Source: Lunatimonas lonarensis
GTDB lineage: Bacteria > Bacteroidota > Bacteroidia > Cytophagales > Cyclobacteriaceae
Assembly: GCF_000390185.1 (NCBI RefSeq)
Contig: NZ_AQHR01000110.1
Location: forward strand, 124,001 to 188,000
Direction of reading: 5' to 3'
DNA: 64,000 nt
The notes beneath the pieces were generated by a model that did not search any database, had not been told where the DNA came from, and saw only the letters and a list, made by a program, of their open reading frames with translations. The position numbers and the translations under genes were made by a program. How positions within the stretch are numbered: position 1 is the first letter of the stretch; every line of letters starts with the position of its first letter. Positions 16,641 to 25,978 of the stretch are shown here, piece after piece.

Positions 16641-17459
16641 TTACATTCGCTCGAGGTAATTGGCGACGGCTGCAAGAATCTGATCGTCGTCGGTCAATTC
16701 CTTTAGGGCTTCCAGCTGTTTTTTGGCTTTGTTTTTTTGATCTGATTCAAAATAACTCACACCAAGGTAAAACTGACCCTGAACATTTCCGGGATGGTGC
16801 CTGACCAAGTCTTCAAATCGCTCTGCCGCCCGTTTATACTGCCCGGATTGCATCGATAAGATCCCCATGTTAAAAAGGGCTGACTCGTTAGTGGGATCTT
16901 GCTCCAATATATCACGTAACATGGTGATCCCCTGCATCGGATTGGAAGTGGAAACATAGGTCATGGCGACCTTGGTTTTCAAATCCAACCGTTCGGGTTT
17001 GGACTCCAACACCTTATTTAAGTATGCCCTCGTTTTCCCGGCCAAAGCCGCTGTTTTGGCTTCATCCATTGAGTAGGTAAACGCTTCGTAAAATGCGCTA
17101 CCTGCTTTCTCTATCTTTTCCAGCGTTGGCGAATTGTCCGCCGCAAGCCCATAAAAATAAGCCGCACTGTCCAGTTTGCCCCGTTCTGCATAGATTGCTC
17201 CTGTCGAATCCGCAAAGATAGCGAATTTTTCCTTATCCTCTTCTATTTCCATTTCGCCCTTCAGCTTATCGATCAACGATTGGGCTTCTGGGGTGAGGGA
17301 AGCATTGTGTTGGTTGTCGGGATTAAATGAATTTCCCAGATCAGCTTCCTCTTCGATGGCGCCCTCACCCTGATTGTCTACAACTACCATAGGCAGCGAG
17401 TACAACACCACGATAAGCACGATACCGAATAGCAGGAAGATGATCTGGGATTTTTTCAT
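16641..17459 (-). CDS. Membrane-anchored TPR protein
   Basis: 272 residues. One N-terminal transmembrane segment (QIIFLLFGIVLIVVLYSLPM) is followed by an acidic linker (about 30-50) and then tetratricopeptide repeats from about residue 85 to the end, clearest at NESALFNMGILSMQSGQYKR and VQGQFYLGVSYFESDQKNKA. It should face the periplasm or cytosol as an anchored scaffold; no partner can be named. It lies 26 bases downstream of the HU gene on the same strand, a neighbourhood typical of Cytophagales. Confidence 0.85.
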   Translation of the reverse strand: MKKSQIIFLLFGIVLIVVLYSLPMVVVDNQGEGAIEEEADLGNSFNPDNQHNASLTPEAQSLIDKLKGEMEIEEDKEKFAIFADSTGAIYAERGKLDSAAYFYGLAADNSPTLEKIEKAGSAFYEAFTYSMDEAKTAALAGKTRAYLNKVLESKPERLDLKTKVAMTYVSTSNPMQGITMLRDILEQDPTNESALFNMGILSMQSGQYKRAAERFEDLVRHHPGNVQGQFYLGVSYFESDQKNKAKKQLEALKELTDDDQILAAVANYLERM

Positions 17460-17485
17460 GGTCTCAAAAAAGAAAAGTCCTCAGA

Positions 17486-17794
17486 TTAATCTTGGGGAGC
17501 AAGTTCTTTTACCTTCTTGCTGTTTTTGATCTTGTCAATAAACGTTTTTGAAGGCTTAAAAGCGGGAACATAATGTTCATCAATAACGATAGCAGTGTTT
17601 TTGGAGATATTTCTGGCGATTTTCTTTGCTCTCTTCTTATTGATAAAGCTGCCAAATCCTCTGACATAAATGTTTTCTCCCTCTGCCATGGAGTCCTTTA
17701 CTACTTTGAAGAATGCTTCAACGGTTTGAGTAACGTCGTCCTTCTGAATGCCGGTCTTCTCCGAAATCTTTGTGATTACCTCTGCTTTAGTCAC
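17486..17794 (-). CDS. HU-family DNA-binding protein
   Basis: 102 residues, slightly longer than E. coli HU because of a short charged C-terminal tail (KKVKELAPQD). The start is GTG (17792-17794), giving the typical N-terminus MTKAEVITKISEKTG. The DNA-binding arm region (VRGFGSFINKKRAKKIARN) and the PAFKPSKTF motif are intact. Nucleoid-associated, binds and bends DNA as a dimer. It heads a minus-strand run that continues into the TPR gene and is divergent from mutY. Confidence 0.96.
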   Translation of the reverse strand: MTKAEVITKISEKTGIQKDDVTQTVEAFFKVVKDSMAEGENIYVRGFGSFINKKRAKKIARNISKNTAIVIDEHYVPAFKPSKTFIDKIKNSKKVKELAPQD

Positions 17795-17860
17795 TGTGTT
17801 AAAATTTATGTTTGCTTAAACAAGGCTTAATTGCCTATTAACCAACTATTTTTGGGAGTG

Positions 17861-17868
17861 CAAATTTA
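17861..17868 (-). promoter_or_regulatory. -7 promoter box (TAAATTTG) of the HU gene
   Basis: The minus strand reads TAAATTTG, an exact TAnnTTTG match, 66 bases upstream of the GTG start of HU. No good -33 TTG is seen at the usual spacing. Confidence 0.4.
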
Positions 17869-17953
17869 CACCTTCCAACCTAATTAAAAAATATATTGGT
17901 TAAAATTAGTTTGTTTTGTAGAAGATTTCGCCTTCAACTAAAACCCCAAAAAA

Positions 17954-19027
17954 TTGATTATCAGTCGCTTTACAAATCAACTGCTTGCCTGGTATCCGGA
18001 TCATAAGCGGGATCTTCCGTGGCGGTATACCAGAGATCCCTACATCATTTGGCTTTCTGAAATTATCCTACAGCAGACTCGCGTGGTTCAGGGGTTGCCC
18101 TATTTCGAGCTGTTCCTTCAGCGCTTTCCAACCATCTTCGATCTCGCAGCGGCGGCGGAGGGAGAGGTACTTCGTTGTTGGCAGGGACTTGGGTATTATA
18201 GCCGGGCCCGTAACCTTCATGCCTGTGCAAAGGAGATCGTGCGTGAAAGGAATGGAAAGTTCCCCCAATCCTACGAAGGGCTGTTGAAACTTAAAGGGGT
18301 AGGACCCTACACGGCTGCTGCCATCGCCTCATTTGCCTTTCTGGAACCCAAGGCGGTCTTGGACGGAAATGTGTATCGGGTGTTGTCCCGGTATTTTGGA
18401 GTCTATTCGGATATCGGCAGTGGACAGGGAAAGCGTGATTTTGAAAAGCTGGCCGCTGAGGTTTTGTCCAAGGAGCAGCCTGATATTTACAATCAGGCGA
18501 TCATGGAGTTTGGTTCATTGCAGTGTACGCCGCAGCAGCCGGACTGCGGCAGTTGTCCCCTGGTATCCACCTGTTTTGCCTTTGCTAATAAGGCGGTTGG
18601 CGAGCTGCCGGTGAAGCTGGGCCGTACCAAAGTAAGGGATAGGTATTTCCACTATTTTTATGTTACCTGTGGCGACGAGGTGGTGATCAATCAGCGGCGC
18701 GGGAACGATATTTGGCGAGGGCTCGTTGACTTTCCGCTTGAAGAGAGCGAGCTGGATGAACGGCCTGACGTGGATCAAAGTCCTCTGCTAAAAGAGCTGG
18801 GCAGGCTTGACCCTATTGTTCTACTGCCTCAGGAGCCGCCCAGAAAGCATATCCTCAGTCATCAGCGTATAATGGCTGATTTTGTGGAGGTTGTGGTTCC
18901 GCCGCGTTTCGCATCCGAACTTTCCCTGTGGTGCGAAGGGAAAGGGTATCAGATGATAGATCATCGAACCTTGGGTGAATTGGGAAAACCAAAACTGATC
19001 CTCGGGTATTTGAATGAACAGAAATAA
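17954..19027 (+). CDS. mutY: A/G-specific adenine glycosylase MutY
   Basis: 357 residues. Removes adenine mispaired with 8-oxoguanine. An in-frame stop at 17939-17941 leaves only the TTG at 17954 as a sensible start, and the conserved RDLPWRYTRDPYIIW follows soon after. The helix-hairpin-helix is LKGVGPYTAAAIASF, the catalytic Asp lies in AVLDGNVYRVLSRYFG, and the 4Fe-4S ligands are in CTPQQPDCGSCPLVSTC. The C-terminal third is the NUDIX-like 8-oxoG reading domain (GNDIWRGLVDFPLEE). In Bacteroidota mutY, ssb, gldE and gldD often lie together; the first three do so here. Confidence 0.97.
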   Translation: MIISRFTNQLLAWYPDHKRDLPWRYTRDPYIIWLSEIILQQTRVVQGLPYFELFLQRFPTIFDLAAAAEGEVLRCWQGLGYYSRARNLHACAKEIVRERNGKFPQSYEGLLKLKGVGPYTAAAIASFAFLEPKAVLDGNVYRVLSRYFGVYSDIGSGQGKRDFEKLAAEVLSKEQPDIYNQAIMEFGSLQCTPQQPDCGSCPLVSTCFAFANKAVGELPVKLGRTKVRDRYFHYFYVTCGDEVVINQRRGNDIWRGLVDFPLEESELDERPDVDQSPLLKELGRLDPIVLLPQEPPRKHILSHQRIMADFVEVVVPPRFASELSLWCEGKGYQMIDHRTLGELGKPKLILGYLNEQK

Positions 19028-19178
19028 TTTAATAAATTTAAAGATGAAATGCGCATGGGAATGGTTCTTCCGTAGGAAGGGCATATGGGTTTTCTAAATG
19101 ACCGTACAGAAACAGCTATTAATCGTTCCATTTTATTGATAATTTAAATTTTTCGTAAACCGTTAAACCAAGAAAACT

Positions 19179-19625
19179 ATGGCAGGAGTAAACAAAGTTA
19201 TTTTAGTTGGGAACTTGGGAAAGGATCCCGAGGTGAGACATTTGGAAAGCGGCAGTGTGGTAGCAAACTTGACGTTGGCCACTACTGAGAGTTACAAAGA
19301 CCGAAGTGGTAACCGGGTGGATAACACCGAGTGGCATGATTTGGAGCTCTGGGATGCACAGGCCAAAGTAGCAGAGCAATACCTCAGAAAAGGAAGCCAA
19401 ATCTACGTAGAGGGTAAAATCAAAACAGACACCTGGCAGGATGAGCAGGGCAACAACCGCAAAAAGACAAAGATCAGGGTGATCAGCTTCACCATGCTAG
19501 GAACGAGGCAGGGCTCCTCTGATGGCGATTCCGGCGGTGCTTCGGCTCCAGCAATGGAAAAGCGGGCGATGCCGGCCGTACCCGATACGGGTATGGATGA
19601 TGAAATGGATGATTTGCCATTTTAA
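19179..19625 (+). CDS. ssb: Single-stranded DNA-binding protein
   Basis: 148 residues. OB-fold in the first 110 residues (MAGVNKVILVGNLGKDPEVR; NTEWHDLELW; KGSQIYVEGKIKTDTWQDEQ), a short Gly/Ser/Ala linker and the acidic tip DDEMDDLPF that docks partner proteins. Protects single-stranded DNA in replication and repair. Its own terminator follows, separating it from gldE. Confidence 0.98.
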   Translation: MAGVNKVILVGNLGKDPEVRHLESGSVVANLTLATTESYKDRSGNRVDNTEWHDLELWDAQAKVAEQYLRKGSQIYVEGKIKTDTWQDEQGNNRKKTKIRVISFTMLGTRQGSSDGDSGGASAPAMEKRAMPAVPDTGMDDEMDDLPF

Positions 19626-19684
19626 TGGTGCGAAGAGCCGCAAAATGCGTAAATCCGTACTTCATTTTGGTTAGAAGAGACAGT

Positions 19685-19731
19685 AGAGGCAGTTCAATTT
19701 CGGAATAGGTAAGCCTTTACTGCCTCTTTTT
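19685..19731 (+). terminator. Terminator after ssb
   Basis: AGAGGCAGT (19685-19693) pairs with ACTGCCTCT (19719-19727), followed by TTTTTCG. The loop of 25 bases is long. Confidence 0.6.
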
Positions 19732-19746
19732 CGTTTATAAATTTCG

Positions 19747-19754
19747 TAGATTTG
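19747..19754 (+). promoter_or_regulatory. -7 promoter box (TAGATTTG) of gldE
   Basis: Exact TAnnTTTG match 17 bases before the gldE ATG. It lies just after the ssb terminator, consistent with separate transcription. No clear -33 TTG. Confidence 0.45.
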
Positions 19755-19771
19755 TATCAAATTACCCCCTA

Positions 19772-21115
19772 ATGGACGACCCCTACCCGAGTTTGTTATC
19801 CCTGGTGGAGTTACAGCCGCTATCCGTCGGCTACATGGTCAGCAACCTAATGCTGTTCCTTTTGCTTTTGGTTTGTTCTGCCTTGGTTTCAGGCTCTGAG
19901 GTTGCTTATTTTTCGTTGGATCACAAGGATCTGAGAGAGCTGGAAGAAGAGGGGTCACCGGGAGCCAACAAGGTACTACACCTTATCCGCGAGCCCCAGC
20001 TACTGCTTAGTACCATATTGATTTTGAATAACCTTATCAATATCAGCATCGTCACGCTAACTACTTTTTTTTCGTGGAGCCTTTTTGGATCGGATGCAAA
20101 AGGGATTTTCGTTATCGTGTTTCAGACCGTCGGGGTAACTTTTTTGATCGTGTTTGTTGGTGAAATAGTTCCAAAAGTCTACGCCAACAATGCCCGCATG
20201 GTGTTTTCGAAAGCGATGGCCGGGTATATCCGTTTTTTTTCGAGTCTCCTGTATCCCTTTTCCAAATTTCTTATGGCTATGAGTGATGTGATTGAGAAGC
20301 GTATTCAAGTAAAAGGATATACCCTTTCCGTCAATGAGTTGCATCAAGCCTTGGAGATCACATCGGATGATTCGAATGAAGGGGAAAAAGGCATCTTGAA
20401 AGGCATTTTTAATTTTGGCACGCTCTCCGTCAGGCAAGTAATGCGGTCTAGGCTAGACATTACGGCTGTGGATGTTGAGATGGATTTTCATGAGCTCATG
20501 GACAAGATCAACAAAAGCGGCTATTCCCGCATCCCCGTTTACGAGGAGACTATCGATCAAATCAAAGGCATTCTCTACATCAAGGATGTGCTGGGCTATA
20601 TAGATATGGATGAGCACTTCGAATGGCAGAAGCTTATCCGAAAAGCCATGTTTGTCCCCGAATATAAGAAGGTAGATGGGTTGTTGAAGGATTTCAAAGA
20701 CAAACGGGTACACATGGCCATAGTGGTAGACGAGTATGGGGGTACATCGGGCCTTGTCACGTTGGAGGATCTGATTGAGGAAATAATCGGTGAGATCAAC
20801 GATGAATTTGATGATGCGGAGGAGATCAACTACAAAAAGCTGGACGAAAATACCTACATCTTTGAAGGGAAGGTTTCCTTAAATGATTTTTGCAAAAAGT
20901 TGGATCTGGACATTCAGCTTTTCGATGAAGTAAAGGGAGAGAGCGAGTCACTTGGAGGGCTATTGCTGGAGATTAATTCGAGTTTTCCGAAAAATGGCAC
21001 TAAAATACGTTACCGAAACTTTGAGTTTTTGGTATTGGCAGTGGATACCCGAAAAATCAAAAAAGTGAAGGTAACCATAGATCCTACTATGCCAGGTGAA
21101 TCAAATCATTCCTAA
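19772..21115 (+). CDS. gldE: Gliding motility-associated GldE (CNNM/CBS/CorC-type membrane protein)
   Basis: 447 residues. An N-terminal CNNM/DUF21 membrane domain with about four helices (20-200; SGSEVAYFSLDHKDLRELEE, GEIVPKVYANN) is followed by two CBS repeats (about 220-345; RQVMRSRLDITAVD, MAIVVDEYGGTSGLVTLEDL) and a C-terminal CorC/HlyC domain (355-440). The architecture is that of HlyC/CorC ion-transport-related proteins; the branch and the mutY-ssb neighbourhood point to GldE, needed with the SprA/T9SS machinery in gliding Bacteroidota. The usual partner gldD is not the next gene. Confidence 0.88.
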   Translation: MDDPYPSLLSLVELQPLSVGYMVSNLMLFLLLLVCSALVSGSEVAYFSLDHKDLRELEEEGSPGANKVLHLIREPQLLLSTILILNNLINISIVTLTTFFSWSLFGSDAKGIFVIVFQTVGVTFLIVFVGEIVPKVYANNARMVFSKAMAGYIRFFSSLLYPFSKFLMAMSDVIEKRIQVKGYTLSVNELHQALEITSDDSNEGEKGILKGIFNFGTLSVRQVMRSRLDITAVDVEMDFHELMDKINKSGYSRIPVYEETIDQIKGILYIKDVLGYIDMDEHFEWQKLIRKAMFVPEYKKVDGLLKDFKDKRVHMAIVVDEYGGTSGLVTLEDLIEEIIGEINDEFDDAEEINYKKLDENTYIFEGKVSLNDFCKKLDLDIQLFDEVKGESESLGGLLLEINSSFPKNGTKIRYRNFEFLVLAVDTRKIKKVKVTIDPTMPGESNHS

Positions 21116-21486
21116 ATCAGCTGGTTGGGTGAACCGAAATGGGCATAGGGGTACCCTGTATCTCTTTTGTCCAAAAATTATTTTTTCTGAAATTTTTTTC
21201 TAAATTTAAAGATTGAAAAACTGACGCCAATTCTCGCTAAATTTTTCTCTAGTCATTAAAATATGGGTTAACAAATTAACCGGTATTTCAGTTTTTTTTG
21301 TAATTAAACGGAAAAACGGTTTGTTTTTTACGACAATGCTGAATTCCGATTATCATAATTTTTTCCGCCGTAATCGGCAAGTCTTTCATTTTTGTGTTAC
21401 CTTTAATGCCTAGATTTTAAAAAAAGAAAAATTTATTGTCAATTATTCAACTGGATTGGGAACCTATTTATTAAATTAAAAATATA
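21116..21486. other. AT-rich leader region upstream of gltB
   Basis: 371 bases with no coding frame. It contains many T- and A-runs and a perfect inverted repeat GGTTAA-CAAA-TTAACC at 21266-21281, which could be an operator for nitrogen control of gltBD. No exact TAnnTTTG box is visible; TACCTTTA near 21400 is the closest. Confidence 0.45.
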
Positions 21487-24400
21487 ATGATTCAAGGATT
21501 GTATCGTTCGCAATTTGAACACGACTCTTGCGGTATAGGTGGTGTTGTTAACGTAAAAGGCATAAAAAGCCACGAAACGATAAGCGACGCACTGCTCATG
21601 CTCAGTAATATGGAGCACCGGGGCGGAAGAGGGAGTGATCCGAAAACCGGAGATGGTGCCGGTATACTTATACAATTACCGCATTCGTTCCTAAAGGAAG
21701 TCACACAGCGGCTCGGATTTACCTTGCCAGCCGAAGGAAGTTATGGCGTAGGGATGGTTTTTTTTCCTAGGAATAGGCAGCTATATAAGAAGTCCAAAGA
21801 GCATCTTAACAAGATAATCGAAGACCTGAATTTTGAGATCATCGGTTACCGTGAGGTGCCCACAGATGAGACCGTTCCGGGATCCGGTGCGTTGGAGGTA
21901 ATGCCGAACATCGAGCAGGTGTTTGTACGCCATAAAGATGGTCTGCTCGGGTTGGATCTGGAGCGAAAGCTGTTTGTGCTAAGGAATTTTGCAACCAGAG
22001 AGATCAACTTGGGCATTCCTGGTGTAAACGATGCATTTTACTTTGCAAGTTTTAGCAGCCGAACATTGATCTATAAAGGTCAGCTTAGGACAGATCAGGT
22101 GCTGGCGTTTTACAAGGATCTTCAGAACAACAAGTTGACCTCAGCGCTTGCTGTAGTTCACTCCCGTTTCTCTACCAATACCTTTCCGAACTGGCGTTTG
22201 GCACAGCCCTTCCGCTACCTCTCACACAATGGTGAGATCAATACCATCCGAGGTAATCTTAACAAAATGCGTTCTAAGGAAACGCTGATGAAATCGATTC
22301 ACTTCTCGGACGAGGAATTGCAGATGTTGATGCCCATCACGAATGCCAAAAATTCCGACTCGGCCAATTTGGATTCTATGGTGGAACTGCTTGCCTTGAG
22401 CGGCAGGACGCTTCCCCATGTAATGATGATGCTGGTTCCCGAAGCATGGCAGGATAATGAGACGATGGATCGGAACAGAAAGGCGTTTTATAAGTTTCAT
22501 GCCTCCTTGATGGAGCCGTGGGATGGGCCGGCGGCGTTGTTGTTTACCGACGGGAAATCCCTCGGTGCGACGTTGGATAGAAATGGACTTCGTCCTCTCC
22601 GTTATTTTCTGACCTCGGATGATAGACTTATCCTTTCCTCGGAGGCCGGCGCATTGCCCATTCGGGAGTCCACCATTACCGAGAAAGGCCGGGTAAGTCC
22701 TGGCCGAATGATCTTGGCAGACACCGAAAAGGGAAAGGTATCCTTTGATGAGGAGATCAAGAAAGAAGTATGTGACAACAAACCCTACGAAGGTTGGATT
22801 AAAAAGCAGCGATTGAAGCTGCGCCTTATACCGGCGCCGAAGCAGTTGACCTACCCCTATGCTACCGAACAAATTAAGAAGAGGCAGACTATATTTGGGT
22901 ATACTTCGGAGGATCTGAAGGTTATATTGGCACCGATGGGCGATACAGGCTATGAAGCCGTGGGATCGATGGGGGCAGACACCCCTCTGGCAGTCCTTTC
23001 CAAGCAAAGCCAGCATATCTCCAATTACTTCAAGCAGCTCTTTGCCCAGGTGAGTAACCCTCCAATCGACCCCATCAGGGAACGATTGGTGATGTCTCTA
23101 TTCACACGAATAGGAGAAAGCCACAATATTCTCGACGAAAGCCCCAAGCATACCAAGCAGATTCACATATCGCAACCTGTATTGCTGAACGAGGACCTCG
23201 AAAAACTCCGAAACCTGGAGTCAAAGGGCTATCGCGCACATACACTTCAGGCGCATTTTGTGGCGGACGGACAGCCTGGGAGACTGCTGGAAGCGCTCGA
23301 CAAAATCTGCAACGAGGCTGAGGAAGCTATCAAAAACGGCAAAAATATCCTGATTATTTCCGACAGGGAATGCTGTACGGATACAGCACCCATCCCGTCT
23401 TTGCTGGCGGTGGGGGCTGTACATCACCACCTGGTGAACCAGAAAATCCGAACTAAGGCCGGTATAGTGGCAGAGGCCGGTGATATTCGGGAAACCCACC
23501 ACTTCGCCACCGTCATTGGGTATGGTGCCAGTGCCATTAATCCTTACTTGGCGCTGGAATCTTTGGTAGCCATGAATGAGGACGAGCTGCTGTCCAAAAA
23601 ACTACCACAGAAGAAGCTGTTTGAAAACTACAAGAAAGCGATCGGCAATGGTCTCCTGAAAGTATTGTCAAAGATGGGTATCAGTACCCTTCAGTCCTAT
23701 CAGAGTGCCCAGATTTTCGAGGCAATCGGTTTGGGTCCAGAGGTGATCCAGCGCTGTTTCAAAGGTACGGTGAGCCGAATAAGCGGTATTTCCTTCGACG
23801 AATTGGCAGAGGAGGTATTGTTAAGACATCGAGCGGCCTATAAAACGGACAGTCCTATATTGGAAACCGGAGGTGTATACCAGTGGAAGCGAAGAGGTGA
23901 AAAGCACCTTTTCAATCCGGAGACCATCCATTTGCTTCAAAAATCGACCCGTAACAACGACTATCAGCTGTACAAGAAATTTGCTGATAAAATAAATAAC
24001 CAAACCCGTGATGCATTGACTTTGCGGGGTTTGTTCGAATTCAAGAAGCGAATTTCCGTACCCCTCCATGAGGTGGAGCCTGCTGAGAAGATCATGAAGC
24101 GATTTGCGACAGGCGCCATGTCGTTTGGATCCATCTCGCATGAAGCGCACACCACCCTTGCCATAGCCATGAACCGCATTGGTGCGAAAAGCAACAGCGG
24201 GGAGGGAGGCGAAGACGAGATACGCTTTGCGGTAAAGGAAAACGGCGATTGGGAACGCTCCGCCATCAAGCAGGTAGCATCCGGAAGGTTTGGTGTTACC
24301 AGTAACTACCTAACGAATGCCTCGGAGTTGCAGATTAAAATGGCTCAGGGCGCAAAACCCGGCGAAGGGGGGCAGTTGCCCGGCCATAAGGTGGATGAGT

Positions 24401-25977
24401 GGATAGGCAGGGTACGGCATTCTACGCCCGGAGTTGGATTGATCTCTCCTCCGCCCCACCACGACATTTATTCCATTGAAGATTTGGCGCAGTTGATTTA
24501 TGATCTGAAAAACGCCAACAGAAAAGCTCGAATCAATGTGAAGCTGGTATCCCAGGCTGGCGTAGGAACCGTAGCGGCCGGGGTAGCAAAGGCGCAATCG
24601 GATGTGATCCTGATCTCGGGAGCAGATGGTGGTACTGGAGCGTCTCCGCTCAGTTCCATCCGGCATGCAGGACTGCCTTGGGAGCTTGGCTTGGCCGAAG
24701 CTCATCAAACCTTGGTAAAGAATAACCTTAGAAGCCGGGTCGTATTGCAGACCGACGGTCAGCTACGTACAGGCCGCGACATAGCAATCGCTACCTTGTT
24801 GGGGGCGGAAGAATGGGGAATCTCTACGGGAGCCCTGGTGGTGGAAGGCTGCATCATGATGAGAAAATGCCATTTGAACACCTGTCCGGTAGGTGTAGCT
24901 ACGCAGGATCCCGAATTGAGAAAGCTGTTTACCGGACGCCCTGAAGACGTGGTAAACTTCTTCCGGTTCCTGGCAGAGGATCTTCGGGAGATTATGTCCT
25001 CACTTGGATTCAGAACGATCGACGAAATGGTCGGTCAAAGTGATGTCCTGAAAGCTACAGGGTACCTGAACCATTGGAAATGGGACAAATTGGACTTAAG
25101 CCCCATTTTCCACAAAGTAGAGGTGCCCGATCATGTGGGTATTTACAAGCAGATCGATCAAGACTTTAAACTGAAGCGGGTGCTGGATAGGCGATTGATC
25201 AAGGAGGCATTGCCTGCGTTGGAACAAGCCAATCCGGTAACGGGCAAGTTTGAAATAAAGAACGTAGACCGTACCGTAGGGGCCATGCTTTCCAACGAGG
25301 TTTCCAAGATTTTTGGAAGTGTTGGCTTGCCGGATGATACGATCAAGTACAAGTTTTTGGGATCGGCAGGGCAGACGTTTGGCGGCTTCTTGGCCAAAGG
25401 TATTTCCTTTGAGTTGGAAGGAGAGGCAAACGACTACTTTGGCAAGGGGCTCTCCGGAGGAAAGCTGATTGTCTATCCTAGCCGAAACGCCCAGTTTGTC
25501 GCTGAGGAAAATATCATCATCGGAAACGTGGCCTTTTATGGGGCTACCTCCGGCAGTGCCTACATTCGTGGAAAGGCAGGGGAGCGCTTCTGTGTCCGAA
25601 ACTCTGGGGTAGAGGCAGTTGTAGAAGGGATAGGAGACCACGGTTGTGAGTACATGACAGGTGGTATGGCGTTGATACTGGGAGAGATAGGCCGTAACTT
25701 TGCCGCTGGTATGAGTGGTGGTGTTGCCTATATCTTTAAGGAACACGTAGGCCATATCAACGGAGAGATGGTGGATTTGGATCCTCTAAACGAAGATGAT
25801 TTTGCTGCTATCAAGAAAGCCCTGAAAAACCATCAGCTGTATACATCCAGTGTGGTTGCAGAGCAGCTGTTGGAAGATTGGGAACAAGCCAAAGACAGGT
25901 TTATCAAAGTGATCCCCAGGGATTATAAGGAAGTATTGAGAAAAAGAGCATTAGAACAATCAAAAACGTTAGTTTAA
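21487..25977 (+). CDS. gltB: Glutamate synthase large (alpha) subunit
   Basis: 1496 residues, standard length. Makes glutamate from glutamine and 2-oxoglutarate with GltD. Cys15 in EHDSCGIGG is the glutaminase nucleophile, exposed by removal of a 14-residue propeptide. Domains in order: class II glutaminase (15 to about 430), central linking domain (about 480-770), FMN synthase barrel (about 800-1180; GAKSNSGEGGED, SGADGGTGASPLSSI) with 3Fe-4S ligands Cys1122, Cys1128 and Cys1133, and the GXGXG helix domain (about 1250-1430). gltD follows after one base. Confidence 0.98.
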   Translation: MIQGLYRSQFEHDSCGIGGVVNVKGIKSHETISDALLMLSNMEHRGGRGSDPKTGDGAGILIQLPHSFLKEVTQRLGFTLPAEGSYGVGMVFFPRNRQLYKKSKEHLNKIIEDLNFEIIGYREVPTDETVPGSGALEVMPNIEQVFVRHKDGLLGLDLERKLFVLRNFATREINLGIPGVNDAFYFASFSSRTLIYKGQLRTDQVLAFYKDLQNNKLTSALAVVHSRFSTNTFPNWRLAQPFRYLSHNGEINTIRGNLNKMRSKETLMKSIHFSDEELQMLMPITNAKNSDSANLDSMVELLALSGRTLPHVMMMLVPEAWQDNETMDRNRKAFYKFHASLMEPWDGPAALLFTDGKSLGATLDRNGLRPLRYFLTSDDRLILSSEAGALPIRESTITEKGRVSPGRMILADTEKGKVSFDEEIKKEVCDNKPYEGWIKKQRLKLRLIPAPKQLTYPYATEQIKKRQTIFGYTSEDLKVILAPMGDTGYEAVGSMGADTPLAVLSKQSQHISNYFKQLFAQVSNPPIDPIRERLVMSLFTRIGESHNILDESPKHTKQIHISQPVLLNEDLEKLRNLESKGYRAHTLQAHFVADGQPGRLLEALDKICNEAEEAIKNGKNILIISDRECCTDTAPIPSLLAVGAVHHHLVNQKIRTKAGIVAEAGDIRETHHFATVIGYGASAINPYLALESLVAMNEDELLSKKLPQKKLFENYKKAIGNGLLKVLSKMGISTLQSYQSAQIFEAIGLGPEVIQRCFKGTVSRISGISFDELAEEVLLRHRAAYKTDSPILETGGVYQWKRRGEKHLFNPETIHLLQKSTRNNDYQLYKKFADKINNQTRDALTLRGLFEFKKRISVPLHEVEPAEKIMKRFATGAMSFGSISHEAHTTLAIAMNRIGAKSNSGEGGEDEIRFAVKENGDWERSAIKQVASGRFGVTSNYLTNASELQIKMAQGAKPGEGGQLPGHKVDEWIGRVRHSTPGVGLISPPPHHDIYSIEDLAQLIYDLKNANRKARINVKLVSQAGVGTVAAGVAKAQSDVILISGADGGTGASPLSSIRHAGLPWELGLAEAHQTLVKNNLRSRVVLQTDGQLRTGRDIAIATLLGAEEWGISTGALVVEGCIMMRKCHLNTCPVGVATQDPELRKLFTGRPEDVVNFFRFLAEDLREIMSSLGFRTIDEMVGQSDVLKATGYLNHWKWDKLDLSPIFHKVEVPDHVGIYKQIDQDFKLKRVLDRRLIKEALPALEQANPVTGKFEIKNVDRTVGAMLSNEVSKIFGSVGLPDDTIKYKFLGSAGQTFGGFLAKGISFELEGEANDYFGKGLSGGKLIVYPSRNAQFVAEENIIIGNVAFYGATSGSAYIRGKAGERFCVRNSGVEAVVEGIGDHGCEYMTGGMALILGEIGRNFAAGMSGGVAYIFKEHVGHINGEMVDLDPLNEDDFAAIKKALKNHQLYTSSVVAEQLLEDWEQAKDRFIKVIPRDYKEVLRKRALEQSKTLV

Positions 25978-25978
25978 T

